Origin: Acidimicrobiaceae bacterium
GTDB taxonomy: Bacteria > Actinomycetota > Acidimicrobiia > Acidimicrobiales > Palsa-688
Assembly (NCBI GenBank): GCA_027334785.1
Contig: DAHWQF010000047.1
Coordinates: forward strand, 1 to 12,419
Direction: 5' to 3'
DNA length: 12,419 bases
Position 1 is the stretch's first letter, and each line of letters opens with the position of its first letter. Shown piece by piece: positions 1 to 6,633 of the stretch. Position numbers and translations under genes: made by a program. The notes under the pieces were generated by a model. That model ran no database searches. It saw only the letters and a program-made list of their open reading frames with translations, and was not told the DNA's origin.

Positions 1-2
1 CC

Positions 3-374
3 GTCTCTCCGGATGGACGGTACGTGGCCGTGTGCGCCTCCCGGGGTGGAACGGAAGAGGGCGACCTCGAGGTGCTCGATGCCCGCACCGGCCGCACGAC
101 CGGGGAGTTCGTGCACGGGGTGGCCCGGGCCGGCGGCGGGGGCGACATGGTCGTCGCTGACGGCCTCCTGGTGGTCTGTGACCCTTGGTGCCTCGGCTCG
201 GACTACACCGTCGCCGTCTCGCCTGGCACGTACAAGCCTGTCAAGTGGGCCGAGAAGGAGCCGCAGGCCCAGTCCTTTGGCGACGGCACGGTACGCATCG
301 GCGTGTACCGCGACGACCTTGGGATCGGGGAGGACCAGCGCATAGCGGGCGCCAGGGGAGGGGCTGGGTCATGA
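3..374 (+). CDS. beta-propeller-like protein, C-terminal part (5'-truncated by window)
   Basis: The reading frame is open from the first complete codon and ends at TGA 372-374, so the start lies upstream of the window. The first residues read SPDGRYVAVCAS and then GDLEVLDARTGR, the strand-turn pattern of WD40 or PQQ-type beta-propeller blades (SPDG turn, then a strand carrying 'vlDarTGr'). A second, weaker blade follows at DMVVADGLLVVCDP. The C-terminal 50 residues carry no motif I recognise. No signal peptide or membrane segment can be judged because the N-terminus is missing. The stop overlaps the next start (ATGA), so the two genes are probably translated together. Substrate or partner is unknown; the propeller call is from pattern only. 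Confidence 0.6.
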   Translation, partial: VSPDGRYVAVCASRGGTEEGDLEVLDARTGRTTGEFVHGVARAGGGGDMVVADGLLVVCDPWCLGSDYTVAVSPGTYKPVKWAEKEPQAQSFGDGTVRIGVYRDDLGIGEDQRIAGARGGAGS

Positions 375-772
375 ACCTGGGCTCCCAGGTCGACCTCTAT
401 CTGGACCGAGACACTAAGCGTCTCTTCGTCGTCTCGGCTCACCACGAGGCGGCCGAGCTGTCCCGGCATGACCGCTACCAGACGCTCTGTGCTGCGGCCG
501 TGGAGGCGTGCCGTTCGGGGCGCGCCGTCCCGCTGCCTGAGACAGCACGGCGAGTGGGCCGCGTCGACGCCTACACCGGACGGGTCGTCCTGGGACCGAG
601 CACGGTACGGGACGTGTCGGGCGTTTGGGGGCGGGCAATCGACCGGCGCGAGCTGGAGTCGGTGGCCCTGGAGCGCGAGGCCGACGAGCGCCAACGGGCC
701 CGGCGAGCCGTGCTGACCGGGGACGCTGCCGAAATGGCCCAGCTTGGGCCGAAACGGCACTGGAGGTTCTGA
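371..772 (+). CDS. hypothetical protein, 133 aa
   Basis: The start ATG 371 overlaps the preceding stop by four bases (ATGA), and a purine-rich stretch (aggggaggggc) sits just upstream, so this start is preferred over the much longer upstream extension. The protein begins MNLGSQVDLYLDRDTKRLFVV, has a central segment rich in V, G and R (VGRVDAYTGRVVLGPSTV), and ends in a highly charged helix (ELESVALEREADERQRARR) followed by a basic aromatic tail, KRHWRF. There is no membrane segment or cysteine cluster. I do not recognise the family. Its stop is followed three bases later by the ATG at 776, so it looks like the middle gene of a three-gene operon. Confidence 0.6.
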   Translation: MNLGSQVDLYLDRDTKRLFVVSAHHEAAELSRHDRYQTLCAAAVEACRSGRAVPLPETARRVGRVDAYTGRVVLGPSTVRDVSGVWGRAIDRRELESVALEREADERQRARRAVLTGDAAEMAQLGPKRHWRF

Positions 773-775
773 ACG

Positions 776-1083
776 ATGAAACCCTTGCTGTCCGCCTCGA
801 CGATGCCCTGCACGAGCAGCTCAATTTGGTGGCCTCCTTGAACGGTGAGATCCGTTCTGCCATTGCCGAGTACATCACGTCCCACAAGGACAAGGTGCGT
901 GAAAAGGCCGAGGAGGCCCTCGCCGAGATAGAGCGCGAGGCCGAGGCCAAGCGGGCAGCTATCGCCGCCCTCTTCGGCGAGGCCTGTGCCGATGCTGCTT
1001 CGCACATGGAAAGTGGCGTAGCTCCTTCGCCGGGCGTCGACCCCATGAACCGTAGGTTGGCCGGTACGGGGAAGGCCAGCTAG
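776..1083 (+). CDS. ribbon-helix-helix (Arc/CopG-like) protein; start codon out of frame with the body
   Basis: The body of the protein reads TLAVRLDDALHEQLNLVASL, then GEIRSAIAEYI: the beta-strand, helix A and helix B of a ribbon-helix-helix DNA-binding domain. A long charged helix follows (KVREKAEEALAEIEREAEAKRAAIAALF). The frame with the RHH domain has no ATG or GTG near its beginning. An ATG does lie at the right place (776), 9 nt after a good GGAGG (762-766), but one base out of frame: ATGAAACCC reads M-K-P, whereas one extra A would give M-K-T-L-A-V-R-L, a textbook RHH N-terminus. So there is an apparent one-base deletion in the A-run at codons 2-3. It may be a real frameshift, a recoding site or a sequencing error. 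The role would be autoregulation or antitoxin-like repression. Confidence 0.65.
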
Positions 1084-1306
1084 GGACGACGTCGGGACCG
1101 GGTGCCGACCAGGAAGAACACGAACGTCGTCACACTCTCTTGGCAAGCTCGAGCAGAGGGGAGCGCAACGACGCACGGGTCGCGAGCAGGCTTCTCGGCA
1201 CAGCCAAGGCGACTACGGGCCACTTCTCGCCCGGGGAGGCCGCGGCACTGCTCCCGCGGCGCGCTGAGCTCTTGGGGCAGTAGTTGGCCGAAGCTGGCGC
1301 CAGGGG
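1084..1306 (+). other. non-coding or degraded region with ORF remnant
   Basis: No convincing gene. The frame ending at TAG 1281-1283 is open for about 65 codons and reads protein-like at its end (RVASRLLGTAKATTGHF, then SPGEAAALLPRRAELLGQ), but it has only a TTG (1140) with no ribosome-binding site. It may be the tail of a decayed gene. A second frame (GTG 1102 to TGA 1326) runs into the repeated element at 1307 and looks like chance. I see no clear promoter or terminator. Confidence 0.35.
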
Positions 1307-1336
1307 GCGCACGTGGGGCGCCCTGATCGGTCGTAA
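1307..1336 (+). promoter_or_regulatory. repeated upstream element, copy 1 (before AAA+ ATPase gene)
   Basis: GCGCACGTG, eight bases (GGGCGCCC), then TGATCGGTCGTAA. The first half contains the CACGTG palindrome. The ATG of the ATPase gene is only 5 nt past the end of the element, with no ribosome-binding site between, so if the element is a promoter the message would be leaderless or nearly so. It is one of six copies with identical internal spacing. Confidence 0.75.
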
Positions 1337-1341
1337 TAAGC

Positions 1342-2472
1342 ATGAGCAACGATGCCTACAACACCCCGACCTTCAGGGCCCTGGTAGCCGCTATCCGGGC
1401 CAACGTGCCTGTCCTTTTGTGGGGCCAGCCCGGCGAGGGCAAGACCGCCCTGCTGGAAGCCTTCGGCGCCGGCAACGGCTACCACGTCGAGACGATTGTC
1501 GGCTCTGTGCGCGAGGCCACCGACTTCCTCGGCCTGCCAGTAGAAGTCGGCGGCGACGTCGCTTACGCGCCCCCGGCCTGGGCCAAGCGCCTGGCTGCCG
1601 CCGAGGCCGGGCTCCTGTTCCTCGACGAGCTGTCAATCTGCCCACCGTCGGTCATGCGGGCGATGCTCCGCATCATCCAAGAGCGCGTGGTGGGGGAGCT
1701 CCCCTTGCCGGGCAGCGTGGCCATCGTCGCTGCGGCCAACCCGCCGACGATGTCCAACGGCGCCGACTACCTCCCGGCCCCGGTCGCCAACCGCCTCATG
1801 CACCTTGATTGGGACCTGCCCGTCGACGGTTGGCTCGAAGGCCTGGGGGACGGCTTCGAGAAAGCCGCCCCGCCCCGCCTCGACTCGCTGCTCAGGCCGC
1901 CCCGCCCCGGCAACCGTGAGCGCGTCAGGATGGCAGTCAAGACGTTCCTCCAGGCCCGCCGCAACCTGGTCAAGCCTGGCGAGCCGTCCGACCCGATCAC
2001 GGCAGGCCGCGCCTGGCCGAGCCCCCGCAGCTGGGACAACGCTGCGTCGGTGCTCGCCCAGCTGGATCCGTCCGACGAGGACGCGATGCTCGTCGTGCTG
2101 AAAGGCTGCGTCGGCGACGGCGCCGCCACCGAGTACATGGCGTGGCTGGCAGCGACCGACCTCTACGACCCGGCCCAGGTGCTCGAACGCCCGAGCATGG
2201 TGGAATGGAAGTCGCGCCCGGACAGGATCTACGCCCTGCTCGGGGCCGTGGCCGCCATGGGCGCCGCGGGTGACGCCAGGACGTGGCACAAGGCAGTGGC
2301 GGTCATGATCGCCTGCGCCAAGGCCGGGAAGCCCGACCTCGCCCTGCCCTCTGTGGCCAAACTGGTGAACGCCAAGCCGGCCGGCGTCGAGTTCCCCCAA
2401 GCGCTGCGTGAAGCGTTCACCGACTTGATGTACCGGGCCGGGCTCCAGGTCCGGGAACTGGCTGTTGCTTGA
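1342..2472 (+). CDS. MoxR-family AAA+ ATPase
   Basis: The 376-aa protein has an AAA_5/MoxR-type ATPase domain: Walker A GQPGEGKT (residues 28-35), Walker B LLFLDE (91-96), a sensor-1 asparagine in VAAANPP (N133) and a likely arginine finger in VANRLMH (R151). The C-terminal ~200 residues form an alpha-helical region of unknown role. MoxR ATPases act as chaperones that remodel or activate partners, usually a von Willebrand A (vWA) protein encoded next door; no vWA gene is seen here, so the partner may be one of the small neighbours or lie elsewhere. The start at 1342 is fixed by the P-loop, only 27 residues in. No Shine-Dalgarno is visible; the repeated element ends 5 nt upstream. The stop overlaps the start region of the next gene (TGATGAGGA), suggesting an operon. 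Confidence 0.85.
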   Translation: MSNDAYNTPTFRALVAAIRANVPVLLWGQPGEGKTALLEAFGAGNGYHVETIVGSVREATDFLGLPVEVGGDVAYAPPAWAKRLAAAEAGLLFLDELSICPPSVMRAMLRIIQERVVGELPLPGSVAIVAAANPPTMSNGADYLPAPVANRLMHLDWDLPVDGWLEGLGDGFEKAAPPRLDSLLRPPRPGNRERVRMAVKTFLQARRNLVKPGEPSDPITAGRAWPSPRSWDNAASVLAQLDPSDEDAMLVVLKGCVGDGAATEYMAWLAATDLYDPAQVLERPSMVEWKSRPDRIYALLGAVAAMGAAGDARTWHKAVAVMIACAKAGKPDLALPSVAKLVNAKPAGVEFPQALREAFTDLMYRAGLQVRELAVA

Positions 2473-2486
2473 TGAGGACGCTCCCG

Positions 2487-2756
2487 ATGAAGCTCACACC
2501 GACCGAGCTGCTCGGCGCGATCGAGGCCGGGGACGTCACCTGGAGGCGCCACGGGCAGCACATCAGCTATCGTTTTTGGCTCGACGAGGAGAACGCCTGC
2601 CTCGTGACGCAAGCCATGAAGAAGCTGCCTGCTGCTTTCTACAGGCGGGAGATGGCAGCTGGGTTCAGGCACGTGCAACGCGGGCCCGTCGAACTGACCA
2701 CAGTGGGACGCTCGATGCTGGGTGAGCTCGGCCCCGGTGCACGTGGGGCGCCTTGA
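2487..2756 (+). CDS. hypothetical protein, ~89 aa, coupled to the ATPase gene
   Basis: Two starts are possible: ATG 2472, which overlaps the ATPase stop (TGATG), or ATG 2487, which has AGGA 8 nt upstream and is preferred. The protein reads MKLTPTELLGAIEAGDVTWRR and then YRFWLDEENACLVTQAMKKL, a small mixed alpha/beta fold without cysteine clusters or membrane segments. I do not recognise it. Its last six codons (GARGAP, stop) are made by the second copy of the repeated upstream element: the stop TGA is the TGA of TGATCGG. The original C-terminus may therefore have been replaced when the element arose there. Being coupled to the ATPase, it is a candidate partner of that protein. Confidence 0.6.
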   Translation: MKLTPTELLGAIEAGDVTWRRHGQHISYRFWLDEENACLVTQAMKKLPAAFYRREMAAGFRHVQRGPVELTTVGRSMLGELGPGARGAP

Positions 2757-2766
2757 TCGGTCGTAA
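2737..2766 (+). promoter_or_regulatory. repeated upstream element, copy 2
   Basis: GTGCACGTG, eight bases (GGGCGCCT), then TGATCGGTCGTAA; nearly identical to copy 1. It overlaps the 3' end of the preceding gene and lies 45 nt before the ATG at 2812, heading the 2812-4613 gene run. Confidence 0.75.
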
Positions 2767-2811
2767 AGGGTGCAAGGCGCGAGCCGACCGGCTACGCGTG
2801 CAGGAGGCAAC

Positions 2812-3096
2812 ATGGAGCTTCTCACCGACAACCGGGTAGAAGAGATGCGCACCGAGATGCGCCTGGCGGGCGTAGGGGCCCAGCGGATCCTGGAAATCGT
2901 CACGCGTGATGCAGGACCGTGGAAGGCCAAAGTCCTGAAAGAAAAGGCCCTAGCAGCCGGCGGTATACCCGCCAGCGCCGTCGACGACGCGTACCTGGCG
3001 CTCCGGGCCCAAGGTCACCTCGTCGACAGCCCGGGTTACCGGGTCGTCTACAGGGCTCGTCAAGCCCCGCCCGCTGGTGGCGAGGCTGACCTCTGA
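2812..3096 (+). CDS. small winged-helix-like protein, 94 aa
   Basis: The start ATG 2812 follows a strong AGGAGG (2802-2807) at ideal spacing. After an N-terminal amphipathic region (MELLTDNRVEEMRTEMRLAG), the C-terminal two thirds have the succession of a winged helix-turn-helix: a helix (WKAKVLKEKALAAGG), a second helix (SAVDDAYLALRAQG), and a short hairpin 'wing' (HLVDSPGYRVVYRA). That would suit a small DNA-binding regulator, but no family is recognised and the call rests on pattern only. Its stop overlaps the next start by one base (TGATG), so it is translationally coupled to the zinc-finger gene. The closest upstream signal is copy 2 of the repeated element. Confidence 0.6.
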   Translation: MELLTDNRVEEMRTEMRLAGVGAQRILEIVTRDAGPWKAKVLKEKALAAGGIPASAVDDAYLALRAQGHLVDSPGYRVVYRARQAPPAGGEADL

Positions 3097-3683
3097 TGGC
3101 TCGGGGCACGACACCGCTCAGCCGCTCTGCGCTCCTGCCGCGCGGCGCCTACCTCCTACACAGCAGGAACCTGACCATCGGAGTGTGGGATGAGGCTGCC
3201 AGTGGGTTCATCGGGATCCGAGACAAGTTCGATAGTCGTTTCCTTGACATGGAAGCCCTGAACGACCCGCCTGGCAGTGGCACCGCTGTGGCTCTCCTGG
3301 CATTGGGACGCTTGCCCGACGATATCGAGCTGAAAGGGCATGTAGATGGCGGCTGCTCGGAATGTGGCGGACCTGTTGTTTACGATGAAGAGCTCAGGCC
3401 AGGACGGAGAGATGAAATACTTATCGCCCTTTTGGGGGAGGAACGGGCTAAGGAGGTGCAGCGTCCATGGCCTTGGCGTCACTTGACCCCCACTGGCGCT
3501 GTCCAACCGTTGTCCGAGGAGACCCACAAAGGCGGTGGCACCCTTCTGGTGTACAAACCGCTCTTCGATTGGCTCGACCGGCTCGAACAGGAAGTCCTCT
3601 GCCCGGCCTGTCGTGGCAATGGCATTCAGGTCGTAAACGGCATCCTCGGGGACTGCGAGCACTGTCTCGGGAGGGGGATTTAG
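3096..3683 (+). CDS. DnaJ-type zinc-finger protein of unknown function
   Basis: The 195-aa protein starts at an ATG overlapping the previous stop. The C-terminus carries two CxxC knuckles with the DnaJ central-domain signature: CPACRGNG (C169, C172) and CEHCLGRG (C187, C190), able to form one zinc site. A further CSECGG (C87, C90) may be half of another site. The first 80 residues are mixed alpha/beta with no known motif (GAYLLHSRNLTIGVWDEA). There is no J-domain, so this is not a DnaJ co-chaperone; such isolated CxxCxGxG fingers occur in many small regulatory or scaffold proteins. Base use is slightly less G+C-rich than in the neighbours. It sits directly upstream of the RNase H-SWIM gene, one base apart, suggesting a shared transcript. 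Confidence 0.7.
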   Translation: MARGTTPLSRSALLPRGAYLLHSRNLTIGVWDEAASGFIGIRDKFDSRFLDMEALNDPPGSGTAVALLALGRLPDDIELKGHVDGGCSECGGPVVYDEELRPGRRDEILIALLGEERAKEVQRPWPWRHLTPTGAVQPLSEETHKGGGTLLVYKPLFDWLDRLEQEVLCPACRGNGIQVVNGILGDCEHCLGRGI

Positions 3684-4613
3684 TTGAGCGGCAACGTGGG
3701 CCGTCCCAACGGCTTCCCGAGGAAAGCGTGGGCCCTGCTCGCCGACAACGACCAGCGCCGCGAGGCAAAGGCCGGCTGGTGGGCCGCATCGAAGCGCTAT
3801 GAGGCGCTCGGCTACTCCATCGTCGCCGGGATCACCGGGACGGACTGCCCCGAGGCGCCGGAGCGACCTTCACCGGCCCCCTCGACTACGGCCCCGGCAG
3901 CCAAGGCTGGCCCGGCCCAGGCTGGGCCAGGCCAGAAAGCCGTGCCCGTCATAGTCAACTGTGACGGTCTTTGCGAGCCCCGGAACCCGGGCGGGACGGC
4001 GACTTTCGGGTGGGTGGCCCGCCAGGGCGGGGAGCTGCTCGGCTCTGACTGCGGGGTGGTGGCCCGCGGGCCCAAGGCGACGAGCAACCTGGCCGAGTAC
4101 ACGGCTGTCACCGAGGCGCTGCGCTGGCTGGCGGGCCAGGGCTACCTCGACGAGCACGTCGTGCTCAGGAGCGACAGCCAGCTCGTCATTTACCAGCTCG
4201 ACGGCACCTACGCCGTGCGCTCGACGGCCATCTGGCCGTTGTGGGCGAAAGCCCACGCCCTGGCCAAGAAGTTCCGGCACCTGCACCTGGAATGGGTGCG
4301 CAGGGAGGCCAATACCGAGGCCGACGCTCTTACTCGCGAGGCGTACCGGGCGTCGCGCACGCCGGCGGAGCTCGCAGCCGCCAGGGAGGCCCGTGCGGGA
4401 CGGGCCAGGGAGCTGGCCCCCAGGGCGCGGCCCCACGGGGACGGGACCTGGCAGGTGCCGTCGTCGAAGGGGCATGGCTGGTACACCGTCGCCCTGTCCC
4501 CGTCGCCCACTTGTACCTGCCCCGATTTCGTGAACCGCCGGGCCGAGTGCAAGCACATCCTGGCCGTGCTGAGCCGGGCGGAGGAGCCCGAGGGTGTCGA
4601 CCGGAACGGGTAA
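3684..4613 (+). CDS. RNase HI-like domain fused to a SWIM zinc finger
   Basis: The 309-aa protein starts at TTG 3684 right after the previous TAG, with GGAGGGGG a few bases upstream. Residues 1-55 form a small helical head (RKAWALLADNDQRREAKAGW) and 56-85 a Pro/Ala linker. Residues 88-225 are RNase HI-like with the four acidic residues in order: D94 (VNCDGLCEP), E138 (NLAEYTAV), D164 (LRSDSQLV) and D214 (TEADALTREA). It would cut RNA in RNA-DNA hybrids. After a basic linker comes a SWIM finger (TCTCPDF, then CKHI; C277, C279, C289, H291), a zinc domain that binds nucleic acid or protein. All catalytic and zinc residues are present, so it should be active. The fusion is uncommon to my knowledge. 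The substrate in this element is unknown. Confidence 0.85.
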   Translation: MSGNVGRPNGFPRKAWALLADNDQRREAKAGWWAASKRYEALGYSIVAGITGTDCPEAPERPSPAPSTTAPAAKAGPAQAGPGQKAVPVIVNCDGLCEPRNPGGTATFGWVARQGGELLGSDCGVVARGPKATSNLAEYTAVTEALRWLAGQGYLDEHVVLRSDSQLVIYQLDGTYAVRSTAIWPLWAKAHALAKKFRHLHLEWVRREANTEADALTREAYRASRTPAELAAAREARAGRARELAPRARPHGDGTWQVPSSKGHGWYTVALSPSPTCTCPDFVNRRAECKHILAVLSRAEEPEGVDRNG

Positions 4614-4736
4614 CTGGTGGGCCCTGCGGACGGCTTACCGAGCTGGTCAACGTCTCGCGACCCAGGTACGTTAAGGGCCAGGCACATGCTCGTCGAGGCA
4701 GGTAGCCAGGCGCCAGTGCCGGTAGGGGGCAACGAC

Positions 4737-5003
4737 ATGGTCCATTCGTTCGTCGTCGTGGTCGAAGGCGCAGATTTTGTCGGCCCAGACGCCGACGTTC
4801 TTTACGAGGCCGGGTGCGATGATGCCTTGCTCATAAGCGAGCGAGGACTGCAGAAGGCCATCTTCGACCGTGAGGCCCCCAGCTTTGCTGGAGCAGTCAA
4901 AAGCGCCATCTCTGCTGTCGAGACAAGCATCGCCGGTGCCAGGGTCGTGGCCGTCGAGCGCACGACAGCGACGTCCCTGGGGACTTGTGGCGAGCACAGC
5001 TAG
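4737..5003 (+). CDS. small conserved actinobacterial domain, HTH partner domain missing
   Basis: The start ATG 4737 follows a TAGGGGG stretch; an in-frame GTG at 4617 would add 40 unconvincing residues. The 88-aa product reads FVVVVEGADF, VLYEAGCDDALL, FDREAPSFAGAVKSAISAVE and ARVVAVE. This matches my memory of a domain often found in actinobacteria in front of a helix-turn-helix (the 'LFEAGCDDA...DFDREAPS' pattern). Here the protein stops within about 15 residues of that domain, so the expected HTH (normally starting around 'vt.aeIAertGr') is absent. It is either a domain-only version or a truncated gene. Function is unknown; in the two-domain proteins the HTH suggests DNA binding. Confidence 0.6.
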   Translation: MVHSFVVVVEGADFVGPDADVLYEAGCDDALLISERGLQKAIFDREAPSFAGAVKSAISAVETSIAGARVVAVERTTATSLGTCGEHS

Positions 5004-5029
5004 GAACCGCACCGGCCTGACGCAGTGCG

Positions 5030-5059
5030 GCGCACGTGAGGGCCACTGATCGGTCGGAC
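5030..5059 (+). promoter_or_regulatory. repeated upstream element, copy 3
   Basis: GCGCACGTG, eight bases (AGGGCCAC), then TGATCGGTCGG. It lies in the gap between the genes ending at 5003 and starting at 5082. The preceding CAGTGCG is shared with copy 4 (TAGTGCG). Confidence 0.7.
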
Positions 5060-5081
5060 AAGAGGAAGAGGTACGGAGCCA

Positions 5082-5381
5082 ATGAGCAAGATCGCCTTTC
5101 AGCCAAAGACCATGACCGACCACTACGGCCGGGGACTGCACATCGGGGACGAGGTAGCAGTCCTCTACATCGACCGGGGCCGCGGCGCCGAGATGTGGAT
5201 GAGGAACGGGATCGTGAAAGGCTTCGGGCGGACGCGGGTCAAGGTCTGCTTCCCTTCCCGCGCCAACGCCGACGGCTGGTACGCGATCGGGCCCGAGTGC
5301 CTGGCGCTGCGCTCGCCGGGGCGCGAGACGCCTGCTTACCACCAAGGCGGGCTGGCCTACGAGACCGCACAAGGCGCCTAG
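5082..5381 (+). CDS. small SH3-barrel-like protein, 99 aa
   Basis: The start ATG 5082 is preceded by purine-rich sequence (agaggaagaggtacggagcc) that can serve as a ribosome-binding site, and lies 24 nt after copy 3 of the repeated element. The central part, LHIGDEVAVLY, EMWMRNGIVKGFG and RTRVKVCF, alternates strands and glycine turns as in small SH3/KOW/Tudor-like barrels ('v.vGd.Vav...G.V.g.g...v.V'). The ends look disordered. It has no enzymatic residues or metal site. I do not recognise a named family. It appears to be a single-gene transcription unit, since the next repeated element follows at 5445. Confidence 0.6.
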   Translation: MSKIAFQPKTMTDHYGRGLHIGDEVAVLYIDRGRGAEMWMRNGIVKGFGRTRVKVCFPSRANADGWYAIGPECLALRSPGRETPAYHQGGLAYETAQGA

Positions 5382-5444
5382 CGGTACGAAAGGGCCCGGC
5401 TGACGGCTTGAGCCGCTCTATTGCGCTCGGCCCGAGGTAGTGCG

Positions 5445-5474
5445 GCGCACGTGGGGGCTCCTGATCAGTCAATC
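5445..5474 (+). promoter_or_regulatory. repeated upstream element, copy 4
   Basis: GCGCACGTG, eight bases (GGGGCTCC), then TGATCAGTCAATCA. The second half is close to a palindrome (TGATC-AGTC-AATCA). It lies 32 nt before the ATG at 5507. Confidence 0.7.
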
Positions 5475-5506
5475 AATGTGGATCGCGAACGACAGGGAGG
5501 ACGCAA

Positions 5507-5908
5507 ATGGCCAGCAGGACGGAGTTCGAGCGTCTGTGGCGCAGCTGGAAGACGGCGTGGGCCAACGAGCAGGCGTTCGTTGCCGTCCTGCGCCACAAGT
5601 ACCACTGGTCGGACTACCCGATCAACCAAGCCAACCGGACGGAGCGAGCGAGGCTGGAGCGCCTGGAAGAGCGCGAGCGGGCCGTGTACAAGAAGTGCAT
5701 GGGCTGGCTCGACGCGCACTCCCCCCGTAGCTGGCACTCCCTGGTGCCGGTGTGGTCGATCTGCGAACAGCTGACCTTCGAGGACGCTGTTACCGACGGC
5801 CCGCTTTCCGTCGTCCCACCGCCGGCTTACGGTTGCTCCCAGCGGGAACTGGAGGGCTTCGCCAAGGGGGCGGAAGGCCCGGCCACGGCGCACGGAGGCC
5901 TGAGATGA
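5507..5908 (+). CDS. hypothetical helical protein, 133 aa
   Basis: The start ATG 5507 follows GACAGGGAGGACGCAA, a strong ribosome-binding site. The N-terminal two thirds are alpha-helical and rich in W, R and E (FERLWRSWKTAWANEQAF; ERARLERLEERERAVYKKC). The C-terminal part contains a W-rich stretch (GWLDAHSPRSWHSLVPVW) and a P-rich linker. No catalytic or zinc motif is seen. I do not recognise the family. The stop overlaps the next ATG (ATGA), so the pair is translationally coupled. Copy 4 of the repeated element is the nearest upstream signal. Confidence 0.6.
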   Translation: MASRTEFERLWRSWKTAWANEQAFVAVLRHKYHWSDYPINQANRTERARLERLEERERAVYKKCMGWLDAHSPRSWHSLVPVWSICEQLTFEDAVTDGPLSVVPPPAYGCSQRELEGFAKGAEGPATAHGGLR

Positions 5909-6519
5909 CCGAGCAGGATATCGACGTCAGGATCGCCGCCTCGCTCATCGGCGTGAACCCGGATCGGCTGCGTTCCCTGGCTCGTGTCTCCTGGCCGGTC
6001 ACCGCGGCCGAGGTCGAGGCCTGGCAAGCCGAGCCACCGGACTGGCTGGTCGAGATCCGCCGGCGCGAGGCGGCAAAGGCTGCCCGCAGCGACAAGGGGA
6101 GCAAGCGTGACCAGCGTCGCGATTGGAGGCGCCTGGACGCCAAGAGACAGCGGGCGCGCTGGCTGGTGCTCGATTGCCCGGACGGCCATGCCTTCGCCGT
6201 AAAAGGTTTCGGTACGGAAGAGAGCTTCGATGAAGATGCTTTCTACGCCATAAAGGATCCGCACAGCTGGTGCGGGCGCTGCTCGGGCGAGCCGGTGTAC
6301 TCCGCCTCGGACCTGGCCGGCCTCGGCATTTCCAGGTACCGCATCGGCAAGCTCCCTGAGCCCGACTACTACGCGCCGAACCCAGTCGACGAACGTTACG
6401 CCCCGGCTCGCCTCTGGACGGAGAGCACACTGCGCCAGGCCGGTGTCGAGCTCTCGGGGACAGCAGCGCAGCCGGGGCCCGAGCCCCCTGAGGCCGGCAT
6501 CGCCCCAGGTGGCCAATGA
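5905..6519 (+). CDS. hypothetical protein with HTH-like N-terminus and possible zinc site, 204 aa
   Basis: The start ATG 5905 overlaps the preceding stop. Residues 6-45 (IDVRIAASLIGVNPDRL, then PVTAAEVEAW) look like a helix-turn-helix-type fold in which short helices are separated by the G-V-N and P-V-T turns. Residues 50-85 are a very basic, probably disordered or helical linker (RRREAAKAARSDKGSKRD), suited to nucleic-acid contact. C91, H95, C123 and C126 (CPDGH and CGRC) could form a zinc site. The C-terminal 40 residues are Pro/Gly-rich and low in complexity. No enzyme family is recognised. Together with the 5507 gene it forms a two-gene unit behind copy 4 of the repeated element. Confidence 0.6.
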   Translation: MTEQDIDVRIAASLIGVNPDRLRSLARVSWPVTAAEVEAWQAEPPDWLVEIRRREAAKAARSDKGSKRDQRRDWRRLDAKRQRARWLVLDCPDGHAFAVKGFGTEESFDEDAFYAIKDPHSWCGRCSGEPVYSASDLAGLGISRYRIGKLPEPDYYAPNPVDERYAPARLWTESTLRQAGVELSGTAAQPGPEPPEAGIAPGGQ

Positions 6520-6573
6520 AGCGCCCGCCTGGGCCCCAACGCGGCTCATCCGACCAGGACAGGTCCGGTCATG

Positions 6574-6603
6574 GCGCACGTGGGCGTCCCTGATCAGTCG
6601 ATC
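6574..6603 (+). promoter_or_regulatory. repeated upstream element, copy 5
   Basis: GCGCACGTG, eight bases (GGCGTCCC), then TGATCAGTCGATCA. Here the second half is a perfect inverted repeat, TGATC-AGTC-GATCA, as expected of an operator for a dimeric regulator. It lies about 30 nt before the ATG at 6634. Confidence 0.75.
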
Positions 6604-6633
6604 AAGGCAGGCACAGGACGAAAGGGGCCCGAG

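Noticed and set aside
203..1176. Long open frames on the minus strand across the first kilobase
   Set aside because: They mirror the plus-strand genes in G+C-rich DNA, are rich in R, P and A, and lack ribosome-binding sites.
1633..2400. 255-codon minus-strand frame opposite the MoxR gene
   Set aside because: It is a shadow of a clear AAA+ gene; its composition (G, R, H, V) is that of an antisense frame.
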